From Pomacea canaliculata (Eukaryota > Mollusca > Gastropoda > Architaenioglossa > Ampullariidae), in assembly GCF_003073045.1 (NCBI RefSeq), contig NC_037594.1, positions 29,314,737 to 29,378,736 on the forward strand: DNA of 64,000 bases. The letters are read 5' to 3'. The position numbers and the translations under genes were made by a program. Position 1 is the first letter of the stretch; each line of letters begins with the position of its first letter. The notes below the pieces were generated by a model that was given only the letters and a program-made list of their open reading frames with translations, made no database searches and was not told the origin of the DNA. This document shows positions 25,101-38,100 of this stretch, piece after piece.

Positions 25101-26764
25101 CAACATTGCCGTTAACATTAAGACATTGTGAGACATGCTGCGACTGCTTCCGTGAACAGTGACAAAAGGTTGCATGATGACTTGTCAGGAGTCACTGTTA
25201 GTTTTGAAAATGTAAAAAAAAAAAAAAATGGAAAAGGTAGGTGGAGAGAAGAAATAAAATCATAGCTGAAAGGTTAAACATCATTAGAAATACGGTGATT
25301 AACTCTGACAAAAGAGAAGTACAGCTGGTTTGGTCTCATGTGGTTGACAACAACTGCTTAATATCTGGAACACTAATCCAGCACCAAAAGTTAATAAAGC
25401 AAAATGAAATCAAACCACCATCGTACCACCACCCTACAAGCAATCCTAACAACTCTGAAGGACTATCTGTTGTCAGGGTTTTTGCTAGCACCTTTGCTAG
25501 TTTCATGGTATTTACAAAGGAAAAGTTTTATGTATTACAATGTTTAATGATGATACATTATTTTAGATTCAGATCGCAGTTCCTAAAGCAGCAAACCTTC
25601 CCTTCCCACCCCCACTTGATGAGGGCATTGAAGAGGAGGTAATCAACCTGTACCTCAAAGAAGCACTACCAGCACCAGCTTCCACATCTGATGTAGGTAG
25701 ATCTGCATTTAGGGTCTATCTTTAGGGTTAGCTTTTGTTGTCACTTTATCTGTGGAGTGCTGTGCTCTAAAATAAGTGTAGTTCCTTATGCAAGGACATG
25801 TGGATGCAGATATATACATATGCACAAATAGGTTACAAGAATAGCTCTATAAACTTGCCGCTGATAATTTTAGAAGAAAAAAGTTATAAATTTCTTCCTT
25901 CATGAAAAGCAAAATGAAGGTAGCCCTATATTTTGTTGAATATTATAAAAAAATATGGTTTTGTTGGATGTCAAACAGATATGGAATATGAATTTAGATT
26001 ACAAAATACACTTGGCTGAATCTGTGTGCTTGAATAGGAGACTTCAAAACCTGAGAAAACAGACGACACAGAAACACACCATCAACTTAGAATCCGATAT
26101 TTTCAGCCAGTTGACAGCACAAGATGTGCAAGAAGTGGTTGAAAGTGTGGCAGCTGAGATGCTTGGTAATCTACAGGTCTGTGGTATTTCCCTCCTTCTT
26201 TTGGAATATTTTTGTCTTTTAAGATTTGGCGATAATTTATAAACTTTGCTGTAGTGATAATGCAACAGCTTATGTGTATGAAATTCAGGTCTACTTTCAC
26301 TTCTGGATGCTAAAACAAGTCTTGCAGATGACCAGCACAAATTTTAAATCCTAACCTTTGTTGTCTATGTACTGCAAATAAATGCACAAAATTTGTCTCA
26401 CTTTTTATTACGTAACTGTTTCGGTGTAAAATGAATATTTTTAAATCTTTCCAATGCAGTTACTGAAACCAGTTATTGCCAGTTCTTGTGTAAAGATACC
26501 ACTAGTGAATTGTTCACAGGTTGTAATACTATTTTATAGAACACAGAGGTCTACAAATAAAATTCAAGAATACCTTGTCTTTCTGTATATCATCTTTGAT
26601 TTAAATAGACAAGCATATAAATAGCTTTTCACCTGAGAGCAAAATTATTTACTTAATTTGGATTGTACATTTTCCTCTGATTACAGCATGAAGTAGCAGT
26701 GAAGCTACAAGAAAAGGAGAATGCCATCATAACAAAAATTAACAAAGTTCTTAAAGTTGCATAA
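19074..26764 (+). CDS. CABCOCO1: ciliary-associated calcium-binding coiled-coil protein 1-like
   Basis: Exons: 19074-19094, 21489-21530, 22254-22354, 23643-23812, 24194-24344, 24580-24652, 25567-25692, about 25979-26176, and 26687-26764. Phases close at every junction; the product is about 320 aa. It opens with a basic leader (MSKARGR, then SSTKGKDKQGKGRN). The core reads ISLAFQLLPQDISKELLEMD, DYYTSAVWWAKEQGFNEQQM and FTAVHTLLENIKEKHM, and the C-terminus has an EEVVESV-like helix and a coiled-coil-like end. The DYY--A-WWAK core resembles CABCOCO1 (C10orf107), a cilium/flagellum protein; identity is from memory. The seventh exon has tandem acceptors 6 bp apart (25567 or 25573). The 5' edge of the eighth is weak. 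An AATAAA lies at 26925-26930. Confidence 0.72.
21220..21300 (-). repeat. SINE/LINE-like tail with ATT repeats
   Basis: ATTATTATTATT followed on the plus strand by GTAAATCGCTTTGAGCCTGC is the reverse complement of the common '...CTCAAAGCGATTTAC...AAT repeats' tail of molluscan SINEs. Only the tail is clear; it lies in intron 1 of the CABCOCO1-like gene. Confidence 0.4.
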
Positions 26765-27493
26765 TGAATGGACTGTATCACTTGGAAGATTACTCTATAA
26801 CCTGTACTTACTGTGAGGAGAATTTTAAGGACTGCAATTAAAAATTATGCTCAGTATACTTTTCTTACCTTTTAAAATGATTTTAAAAAACCTGTTAAAA
26901 ATATAACCTGAGACTATTTCAAATAATAAATTATATTAAATTTAAAGCAGTTGTGGTGATAGAGAAAGTCACTAATTCCTTACAGAATGCCAAGCTGTTT
27001 CATATTATTTCAAGAATACAGATAACAGTAAACTGAGTAGGGAAGGTTTTGTTTATTTATTCTTGCATTCATGTTTCATTTAAACTCTTACCTTTATTTC
27101 ACACACTTTCAAAAAACAGCAACAAAGCCCAAAAATCAAAAAGCTGGATCTATCTCACATTTTAGCCCCAGGTGTTTTTGTTTCTTATTAGAACAGAACA
27201 GCTAAAATGTTGAAGCTTTATAAGAACATAGTCTCTTGGACTATGCTGATCTTAGTGAAGAATGAAAATAAGATGCCACTATTAAAATAAGAATTAAAAA
27301 AAGTACATTTTTCTGCTTCAATCCTTGTTTCCAGCATTATGAATCTTGAGATACAAAAGTAACCAACTCTTAAAAGAAAAAAATCTCTAATTTTACACCA
27401 CACAGTTCTGTAGAATATCCTTATATAATCAAGGATCAGTCGAATGTGACACTGACATAAGAAATCATTAGAAGTAGTCCTGCTCATTTGCTC
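26765..27493. other. shared 3' region of two convergent genes
   Basis: 729 bp between the stop codons of the CABCOCO1-like gene (plus) and GATD3 (minus). It holds both 3' UTRs: AATAAA at 26925-26930 for the plus gene, and TTTATT at 27052-27057 (AATAAA on minus) as a candidate for GATD3. Nothing else was seen. Confidence 0.6.
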
Positions 27494-30400
27494 TTATGAT
27501 TGACTTAGTTTAAGAACAGTATTGACAAGGACGCCGATACCATCAAAGATTTTGTGGATGGCTGTGTTGCACATGAAAGCTGGTGTGGTCACAATTTTAT
27601 TCATGGCATCCACGTGACATTCCTGTTAAGTGTTAAGGATAACTTTTATGTCTGCAAGAATATCTGATAAAGAATTTCTAATATTATGAGAAGTAGCAGT
27701 TATTTGCCAAGTTTAATTTCATTTTAACCAAAAAACACCCAACAGTTCAAAGACTGGATTTGTGTTTTCTGTATTTGATTTTATTCTTCATTGGTATAGT
27801 TATTTATTTGTTATAGCTCATATGTTATTTGTTAGTTTTCCTGTCCCTTGTATACTGTCCATGTCTCATTCTTGATTTTAGGCGCTAAGACCATGCTCCT
27901 TAGGAGTGTGAGTATGTGCTTTATAAATTTGCATTATTATTATTATTCTCATCAAGACAGTAAGACAAATCAGCATGATGATAAAAATCACAACTAATGT
28001 GGACTAGAAGTGTCATTATGCTTCATGTTTCAGATTCATTATCACTGGCACTGTGAATGTGCATATTTATCAACATGGATGATGACAAATGTGAGAAAGA
28101 GAATGCCTGTGTCTTGTTTGCTAGTCCCAAGATTGTACTGTATATGGCTACCAATATTTTGGACACAATGTGACACTGCTGGCCATGCCTGCAAACACTT
28201 GCTAAACTTGGTTAATTAAAAAAGGATACTGTCACATCTTTCTTAACATGTTTGGCCTTCATTGCCTGTATCGCCTTAGCAGCCCCAACATTAGGCCATT
28301 TATCTCCTTCCTCTACATCAGATCCTACAGTCACCTCACAACCAGGAAACAATTTGGCTCCTAAGACAGGGGCGATGCAAATCAACCTGTCCAAATCAAA
28401 ATTTGCAAACTTACAAACAAAAACAAAACAAACCAACATAACAAAACAATAAATCCTATCCATACAATGGAACCTGAATACATCTCGCCTGCATTACTAG
28501 TCTGCATGCTGACCTATACATTTAATAATAAAGCTTAAACACAGATTATTATCAGCTAGCTGTCAGTAAAGATGGAGAAACTTCTTGCCCTACAGATTCC
28601 TTAAATTAATTTGAGCAAAGAATGCTTTACAGAAAAGAAAGATTAATTAGTCCTGTAATTTCTCTGGTCATTTAGGAGCAAGTGGGAAGACCACACTTAT
28701 CTGGCCAGCTTTCTTTGTGAGAATAGTGTCTTTTCCTCTCCCTTGACACCTTTCTTTCCTTAACTTTTATGGCATAGATCTACATATTATTATACATCTG
28801 TGTATTTGTAACCTAAAATGCAGTTGCAGTTTCTGTAGCAAGGTGTTTTGTTTTTTTTAACAGGGTGGGTTGGTAGCCCCATGCCCAACCCTCCTCCTTC
28901 ATCCGGGCTTGGGACTGGCAGGCTACCTGGGAGGTTTCCAGGCAGAGTTTAAGCTAAAAATAGCTAACTTTATTAATTCAAAATATGACACTACAAATGT
29001 TTTCCATAAACCAAACAACCTACAATTGAACACTTTTTATCAAGTTCTATGAATGAGCAGTGCATGCCAAAATAAATAAAAAACAGAGTGAGCTAAATGC
29101 ATGTTTAACATAGAAGAAAGGTATAGTCTCTCCTAAAGTCCTTCTAAACTTAAACTGTTGCTTGATGCCAGAAAATAATCCTTACCCAATAGGCTTTCTG
29201 GCACCATGAAAATCCTTCAAAACCCGCTCCACGTCTGCATTGACACTCATGCTGGTACCATCAACAGCAAATGTGGATCTGACCCAAAAAAAAAAGTTTG
29301 CTGTAATAATATATCTGACTGATAAAAAAAATGGACATTCTGTAAATAACACATGCAGTGCAGGTGTAACTGGCCCGATCCATTAAATAGTAAAATCTGG
29401 TTAATTGGATCACCAGTTAATCAGACTGAATTCTAAAGAACCAAAACAAATCCTATTACATAAGACTAATATTTTTTGTTTATTTGGACCAAAATTCCGT
29501 TTTATTAGACCAAAGAACATGAGAGTGAATAAGAAAAAGAAGCCACAAGTCGCCCGCGTAAAGTAGATGTAAAGCGGGCCAGCATCATATGGAGGATCTG
29601 TGGGAGAATTTATGCTTTTATTAAAGGTCAGGAAGTCCGAAAAGTTGTCACAAGAGCAAAACCAATAGGAGGTAGGAGGTGAACATATCTACCATTTTCT
29701 TTCCTACAAAAGGGAAATGGAGGCAGTCCCATCGCTGCATTAGATATTTGTAATGATTTTGTTCAAGCGCACTCCGTCCATAGAACTCATCAGATCTCAC
29801 TGGATAAGAGGTTATGAAAGGGCATGAAAGTGAAGACCACTTGAGATATTAGAAAGAGGTATAGCTTGCTATGGGTCATTGGTACATATCTGGATGTAGC
29901 TTACCTTGGTCAATGGTTAAAATGAAAACATTTGTGTTGAAAATCATAACCTAATGGCACACATTGCTAGGTATGTAAGTGATTGTGCAGTAATACAGTT
30001 ATACACAAGGATGAAAATTTGTTCTTACAAATTCTTTGCTGCACCAAATCCTCCAGGAAAAATTATGGCATCGAAGTCTTTGGCTTTGAGTTTTGAAAGA
30101 TCTTCTATTTGCCCACGAGCGATACGGGCAGACTCGACAAGAACATTTCTGAGGGAGAAAGAATGGAAAATATCAAGAAATGGAAACAATGATGACAATC
30201 AACACACAAGAGCTGCTTCTAACCCTGTCTCTCACTCCTCCCAATGGAGTCATGTTGTACCCCATCTCTTAACCTTAAACAAATATGGCTTTTTGTCGAG
30301 CAAATCTCTTGCACCTGCCAAGAAAGATTGATGATAATTTTTAGTTGTATAAGACAACACATTGACTGCAAGGCTGGGTTAGGGTAATGATGCTTTAATA

Positions 30401-31860
30401 CAGTTGCATTTACACTGCTTCAACTATTTGTGACTAAATGAAAATGAATGATGAATGATGTGTCTGACTTAGGTACAAACTTAAATGCTTTGTTTTCGAG
30501 CAAGCATTCTAGGTTTAGCTGCTCATGTGGTCAATTGCAAAGTTTATCCATCTGTGACATTTCTTATGATATATTCTGGATAATAATATGAATAAAGCCC
30601 TTCTATACAGCATATACTCACACATGGTAAGCTTGATGAGCTTCACAGAAGTGAACAACACAAAATATGTTAAATGAGTAATGAAGACATGATGGTCATG
30701 TGGAGTGATAAGACAATGGAACTGGCATTGTAGTAACTTTTCCTGAGCAAATTTCTATGGCAGACTACTCAAAGTCATGATATGATTGGTCAGGAGGTCA
30801 CTAAGGTGTAGCATCTAGTGGTTAATTACATGAGCATCCAGGATCACAGATGATGGCTCTAAAATTATAAAAGCTGTCTCACCTGTTGGGTTCTGTGGGT
30901 TCACCCTTAATGTGGTCAATGGTGTGCATCTGGTTTATGTTTGGTGCAAACATGGACACCCGTGCATTTTTGCGGCTCAGGTGCACCAGCACCCTGTATA
31001 AGGATAGGCATTATGGGCATCACATGTTTTCTAAAAGTTGATTTGAAGCTATAAAGATTGGCTGCATCTGTTTTCATGATCGAGAAAATTTACATCTATA
31101 GTTTGCCTATCATCTACAAACAAGCAAGCACTGTCCATAAGCTAGCACCAATGCAATTTATATGTTTTATAGTTTTGGGTGCAACTATAGGTTACGTTAG
31201 GATTATGGCAGTTTCATGGCATCAATATTACAACAACTATGTCATCATCTAAGAGTTCTCTTGAAGTTGTTCAAGTAATCTATTCGGCGGCACTGTGAAT
31301 GACCTGATCAAATGTAGATACAGACATACATGCACCAATGCACATGTACACATACATCATGATCTATTGTCTCATTCTTATTTCTGTTCCCTCTACTATT
31401 ACTATAAAAACTATATCTTTAATTAGGAAAGAGCCTATACATTCTCTCAGTTAAGCATGCATTTCATATTACCATAACAGGATACGCGGAAATCTGGTTA
31501 ATATTAGTAAGTATATAGTCACCTTTGCATCAAATATGAAACTGTTATTTACTTACGCAGACGCTTCATGAACTTCGCTTCCGTCATAAACGCCACATCC
31601 TGAAAGTACCTGCAAAAAGAAAATTCAGGAAAAAAAAATCTGTTGAAATAATGCTGTTGTATGAAATGACACAAGCAACACAAACTATGACTGAAGTGTA
31701 GTACAAGAACAGAACTGCTCACTAAACATGACTTTCATATGTCATTATGTCATACCACGGCAACTTTAGCGCTTGCTGCGCCTGATGTATGCAAGGTACT
31801 TCTGATAAAGTAGTTTTGAACTCTGCATCTAGCAAATGTGGAAATTTTTGTACTAAGCAT
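27494..31860 (-). CDS. GATD3: GATD3 / ES1 homolog, mitochondrial, complete
   Basis: Glutamine-amidotransferase-like class 1 (DJ-1/PfpI fold) protein of mitochondria, related to bacterial ElbB; its role is poorly defined. Exons (minus): 31860-31756, 31609-31557, 30993-30883, 30148-30029, 29278-29186, 28386-28230 and 27622-27494. They total 768 nt (255 aa, against about 268 in human). All phases close. Residues 1-30 ([20 protein letters not shown]...) are Arg/Ser-rich and acid-poor, as in a mitochondrial transit peptide. The body has the family motifs [90 protein letters not shown] and [13 protein letters not shown]. It is divergent with ACADSB and convergent with the CABCOCO1-like gene. No defects were seen. 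Confidence 0.96.
27750..27952 (+). repeat. interspersed repeat (SINE/LINE 3' end), copy 1
   Basis: Ends in GCGCTAAGACCATGCTCCTT, then AGGAGTGTGAGTATG, a short AT stretch and ATT repeats. It is clearly homologous, in reverse orientation, to 34670-35140, including the upstream 'gtcccttgtatactgtccatg' segment. It lies in the last intron of GATD3. The family is not identified. Confidence 0.7.
28861..28935. repeat. GC-rich repeat scrap
   Basis: A short GC-rich stretch (GGTAGCCCCATGCCCAACCC onward) inside an AT-rich GATD3 intron. The wording resembles terminal segments of molluscan LINEs, but no frame or boundary can be set. Confidence 0.3.
29385..29520. repeat. pogo-type inverted-end remnant
   Basis: AAAATCTGGTTAATTGGATC, CACCAGTTAATCAGACT and, further on, TTATTTGGACCAAAATTCCG and TTTATTAGACCAAA echo the degenerate internal repeats of pogo/Jerky-type ends (GGTTAATTCGGACC). 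No matching far end was found; it lies in a GATD3 intron. Confidence 0.4.
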
Positions 31861-32152
31861 AATGTGAAGATTGCAGATGCCGTAACTTTCGAGGGACACT
31901 GACGATCACCCGCTGTAAAGTCTGGGAGTGCTCTCCCTTCCTTTGCTTTATTTCTATTTTCCTAAATCCTGCTGCTAGTTTATCAAGTATCAGTATAAAA
32001 CACCCGAACGATGCCTTGTACAACTTTTCTTGTTAAATTTTAGTATAAAATGACTTGATAGAATATATAAGAAAAATAAAATTCACCATGAATCTGCACA
32101 GATCTCAAGACTCAATTGCTACAGTTCCGTCGTCTGCTAGACTTTACTCAAG
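31861..32152. promoter_or_regulatory. bidirectional GATD3/ACADSB promoter interval
   Basis: Only 292 bp separate the start codons of two divergently transcribed genes for mitochondrial proteins, so their core promoters and 5' UTRs must share this interval. It is AT-rich with no obvious TATA box at standard spacing. Confidence 0.75.
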
Positions 32153-35100
32153 ATGGCTTCGACTTTGGCCTTTTCCCAGAAAATACTAAGAGTATGTTCA
32201 GGTTGTCTGCTTAAATCATTTTTAGTTTATTCCTGGTTGCTCCTTTGAGGAGTATAGCGCCGCAACAACACCTCGCCAGCGGACCCGGTTTTGGACAGCC
32301 CCCTAAATCAATTTTAGTCTTTTGATATGCATACATCATGTACTTTAGGCATTTTCAGCTGCTTACTGTTGGATAATTTCGGGTGTAGTATGCAAATTTT
32401 CCGATTGCAGCTGCTTCTGACTGAGATGAGTGAAGCACAATACTCATCAACTTGTTCAAAATCAGGAAATATATAAATTATAAGTTTCAGAGTCCATGGG
32501 AATAAGGAATTTGCCAAGAACACTTGGAAAAGACGAGTGTTTCGCGTCAATAATGGTAGAAGGCAAACTAGAGTACATCTAGCTATACCAGTTACTGTTG
32601 GGGAGGAGAATTCTTTAAGGACACCAAAGGATGAACTAGGCACTAAGCCTAAAGAAAATGACTAAATAATGCATTAACATGCAGACCATTTCAAAACACG
32701 TACGCGTGTACACAATTAGAACAAGGGAGATAACTTCTCAGCTCACAAAAATCATTCCTAGTTCTAACAATGTTAGTATGGAATGTAAAAATGGATTTGG
32801 ACAAAGAGACCTAGATCATCTATAAAGGAATATGTTGTCAAAAGATCAACATCAAATAACCATTTATTGCCCTGCTTGAGCCCATACCATACTGGGGTAA
32901 TTGAGTGTGTAAACTTTATATGTAGTGAGTTCGAATTAAAGTTTACCTTTGAAGGAATAAAATCTTGTCATCTGTAGAAAAGTACCTTTTATTTAAGTTT
33001 TTTATGCATTCCTGTATTTGTGTGTGTGAAACCAGGCTGTTCATTGTATGAGGCCAGCTATGAAGTGGATTTATGCCGATGGCAGAAGCAGTATAAGATG
33101 CAGGTGTATGTCTGCTACCACTGTTGAGCTCCCATCAATGGACACCACCATTGCAAAATCGCGTCCATTGGACATACTGTCAGATGAAGAAAGAATGTTG
33201 AAGGATGCAGGTACTTATTTATTCAGACTAACATTATGAAGCAGAATATTCATGGAATTGATAGAACCATAGAAAAATGTGTGGATCTGCAATTATTTGA
33301 CAAAAACTTTGTTGGATATTCTATACAGTTATCAGCCTTGAATGTCATAATATAATAATCTTTTGCACTTGCACTTTGAAGCAAGTATGCATTGAAGTTC
33401 AGCAACTTAACTAAATAGTATTATTGTATGCACTACTTTGCAGAAAACTGAGGCACAAATATATAAACACTTAGATTTTCTCAAATTTAGCATACTGGAT
33501 TTTAGGAAAAGCATTTAACCGTATACAAAGTGCATTTAAAGCTTTAAATACTTTCCCTTTTTATGTATATATATGGTTGTGTGTATATGTATAAATATAT
33601 GTCTTCGTGTGCACCTACCTGGGCATGCTTCATGATTACAAAGCTTTAATCATTTAATTTTAAAATAATGAAAGTAAAATAAATGTTTGATTAAAAAAAT
33701 TAATATGTCATCAAACTTTGCATTCTGATAACCCTAGCTTGCATAGAGACGGATACAGCTGCTTTATCACATTTTCTTTTCAGGATGTTTAAAGTGTCAC
33801 CTGTAATGTTTAGTTTAAACACTACTTCATTCTATATTTAGTGTTATTTTGAACTGGGCTATTGGATGATTCTTTTCAAATGTTGTAAGTGTTATGGATT
33901 TGAGTCACAAAAATGTGAGTTATAAAAATTAATTTTCAAATCACTTTTCACAGTGGCTCGTCTGGCCGCAGAACAGATTGAGCCTTTGGTGAAAGAAATG
34001 GATGCAAAAAGTCAGATGGCACCCTCTGTGAGGCAGGCACTGTTTGATAATGGGGTACGCTTTGCCAAGCTTGTTTTTAAAATCAACAAAATGTTTTAAT
34101 AATGAAATGTAGAGGAACAGGAATCTGTTAATGCAAATTGCACTATTTAATTTGAGTACATAAAAATAGAACTTGAACTGTATCTTTCAAGTAAGATATT
34201 TCCGATAGAGTGAAGCAAGTATGCTACACCTCATTATATGAGATTATTGAAGTATTTAATTAATAGTAAGAAGTATATGATTATAAGATTTGAAAACATT
34301 AGATGCTTGACTTATGCTACGCTGTTGTTTTTCAAGAAGTAGATTTATGTTTTCCTGGGAGGTGAATTAAAAAAAGTTGATCGCATGAATTCCATTAACA
34401 GTTGATGGCTATTGAGGTGCCATCTCAGTATGGTGGCACAAACTCCACATTCTTTGTGGCCAACCTGGTTATCGAGGAGCTTGCTAAAGTGGATCCTTCG
34501 GTTAGTGTCTTTTGTGACATCCAGAACACCCTGATTAACACACTTTTTATGAAGCTTGGTACAAAGGAACAGAAGGAAAAATATCTTCCAAGGCTGGCAA
34601 AGGATACGGTCAGTGCAGAAGAAGTTCATATTTTATTTTAGATGAAAGTTAGATATAATCTATAAAAAGATAATTAAAAATTGCTGGAATAATAATAATA
34701 AAAAATGCAAAATTTGAAAAGCGCATACTCACACTCCTAAGGAGCATGCTCTTAGCGCTTAGGAACAAAAACAGAACATGGACAGCATACAAGGGACAGG
34801 AAGACAAACAAATAACATATAAACTATAAAAGAATAAACAACTGTACTAACGAAGAAAAGATCAAATGCAGAAAACACAAAGATAAACCAAATAACAAGA
34901 ACAAGAGCTGAGAGTAACGTGATATTGCAAAAGGAAGGGTGTGAAAAAGGACTAGCATTATGGGAAAGGTTGTTAGGAGTAATGTTTACAGAAGAGGTGC
35001 ATTTTCAGTGCATGTTTAAAGGATTCATTAGTGGGTAGGTGGCTGATATGGAAAGGGAGAGAGTTCCATTGTTTCACTGCACAATAACTAAAAATCCAAT

Positions 35101-38100
35101 GGCCACATGTTGTTGTTATGGTGAGAGGAAGAGTAAGAGGAATCTATATATGTATATATTTTTAGACTTAAGTAGTGATGAATTGCAAAATTTCACTGTT
35201 CTTAATATGATATAATGACTGGCACGTGAGTACAACCAGAAAACTCACTCCCTGAATTGGCCTCTGTGATAAATAAAGTGTTATCTTATGAAATGAATAT
35301 AGCTTTAGTTATGGGAAAAAGAGATGCTAGTTATGAGAAAGAGCTGTGAAGGATCGACATTTTACTGTTATAAGTGAATGAAATTTGTCACTGCATTAGC
35401 AAACTTCCTGTTGAGTCACTTTTTGTTCAGGCAAAATCTCGCTTTTTAAGCAGAAAAGTATTTTTGGGTTTTTTTTTTTTTTTCGCTGAGCTTCATTTAG
35501 ATTTGTTTCTGATGTATGCAAACAATTCTTCTCAGGTTGGAAGCTTTTGCTTGTCTGAAGCAGAAGCTGGTTCGGATGCATTTTCCCTGAGAACACAAGC
35601 TGTCCAGCAAGGTGATCATTTCATCATCACTGGTCAGAAAATGTGGATCTCAAGTGCTGACATTGCTGGTGTATTCCTTGTCATGGCTAATGCTAGACCT
35701 TCAGATGTGAGAAGAATTTTTTAGTTTTGGTTATATTTTCCCAATCATTGCTTGCATTTTCAAGTAACTTGTAATCTGTTGTGGAAAATGTTCTTATCGT
35801 TATCGAAAAGAGGTTTACTTACTGCTATGTTAAAATGTCCTGAGAGAACCCCTGCCCACCCCCCAAAAAAAAAAAATTCCTATCAGCAAAACTGCCAAAA
35901 GACCATAAAATTTATCACAGTGGCAGTTTGTAGTTACTTTTTCACTTAAACTGTTCTGTAACGAGGATATAATAGAACATTCTGTTAGTGCTTTGAAAAA
36001 ATCTTTTAGAAACTGAATATTTTTTTTTAGCAATTTTATTCAGAATTGATATCTGTTGTGGGAGTGGATACTTTTTGTACTTGTCATATCATCTGACTGT
36101 GCAGGGTTATAAGGGAATCACCTGCTTCATTGTGGATAGGGAGACAGAAGGACTGACCATTAGCAAAAAGGAAGACAAACTTGGTATACGTGCCTCCAGC
36201 ACATGTGTAGTGAACTTCGACCAAGTAAAGGTTTGTGAAAAATGCAAGGCATCTTTGAAACAGTAAAACAAAAGAAGATTATTAATGTTTCAAAAACAAG
36301 CTTTTTGTTTCACTAGTTTGGTTTGAGAGTTCCTCATAGCAGATGTAAAAAAAATTATGATGTTTGCTTATTCTGTTACCCTTCTGAGTAGAGATTTTTC
36401 ATTTGTCTTCATGTAGCTGGCTTTTTAGGTCTTGACTTACTTTGTCACAGTGGAGGACTCTGAATTAGAGTGATATTACAAATGTATAATAACATCTTAA
36501 GCCTTTCTGGCGCCTAAATTTAAACCACTCCTATCACTAACTTTTTAGTGGTCTCAAAATGCTTTGCATATCAAGTATGTCTTTCTAATGAAAGATCTTA
36601 CTGCTGTATTGACCTTTTTTTATTTTAGGTGCCTGTAAGTAACATTTTGGGAGAGTTTGGTCAGGGATACAAGTATGCCATCAGTATGCTTAATGAAGGA
36701 AGGATAGGAATAGCATCTCAGGTAATTAACTTTGTCCAGTAATTATACCTACTATAGTCTTTTGATCAGAATCTCATGCTTTGTGTTCACGGCTCAGCAA
36801 GACTTACTCTGTTCAACTGATCTACTTCTGTCCATAAATACAACATTCTTTTATGCAATAATGTAGGTTATTCTAGAGCATCAACACCTCATTGGAAAAT
36901 GTCACTCTTTGAAAGTTGGCTGATTTTTTTCTTGATTAAATGACACTGGACTATGCCCTCTCCTGAACTCAGCCTCTCCACATTGCCTGGGTTCATCATT
37001 ACCAATCTTTTACTAAATATCATTATGGAATAATGTAATGTTCATCTTGGTTGAGGATTAAAAATAACACATTTTGTTCAGTTGAAAAGCAGAAAATTTT
37101 GATAATGTTTGAAAGAAAAATACCTAAAATGCCTTCCAGAAAAATCTTGTTCAGCTTATATCCAATGCCAGTGTTTTGATGATGACAGATGCTTGGACTA
37201 GCTGAGGGATGCTTTAGCAGAACTGTGCCATATACAATGGAGAGAAAACAGTTTGGTCGACGCATCTGGGATTTTCAGGCAAGATGCACATATAATATTT
37301 AAAATTATGTGCTGTCAAATAGTAATACACTGCATAAAGTAATCAATATGCAAGTTGGATCCTACGTTTACCATGCCAGAGATAATGAAAAAAACTAATT
37401 TACAAATTTTTATTTATTCCGTGTAATATGAAGGCATTATAGATTCACTATAGCAAAGTTTATACTGACAGTGTTAAACTCCTGTGTTCTTAATTTTTAG
37501 GGAATGCAACATCAAATAGCATATGTGGCAGCACAGATAGAGGCTGTGAGAACCTTAGTATACAATACTGCACGGCGTAAAGAAGCAGGATTACCTGTTG
37601 TAAAACAGGCATCCATGGCCAAATTTCTGGCATCAGAGGTGAGAACTCAACCAGATGAATGTTTTGACATAGTTGCTCTGCTTTCAATGAAATATATTTC
37701 TCTTTTTTTCTCTCATAGATTTAAAAAAAATTTTTTGCTGTTTATAGTAACAATTATGACGATAATAAAATAATGACAAAATGATGAGGATGGTGATGGT
37801 TGCTGTGGTGAATGATGTAAATACAGCGCATGCTCTAAAAGTGGAAGAATGCAAACACATTGATTCACACACAGCATTGCAGGGTTTTAGAAGTATCTGA
37901 TGCACACAAGATGGAGAGTGTAGTATTATGCAGGTTTTCATAGTAGAAAAGATTGCAATTCTAGTGCTTTTTGGGAGAAAATTCCATCAATAGGGTGAAA
38001 TTATAAGATGAACCATTTTGTTTTATCAATAGAACATTAGAAAGCAAAAGTGAAAAAGTGTATAACAAGAATATTATTTATAAGGAATGCTTTACATTCA

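Noticed and set aside
25241-25642. 133-codon plus-strand frame upstream of the seventh CABCOCO1-like exon
   Set aside because: It runs through an intron into the exon in another frame; no start context or similarity supports it.
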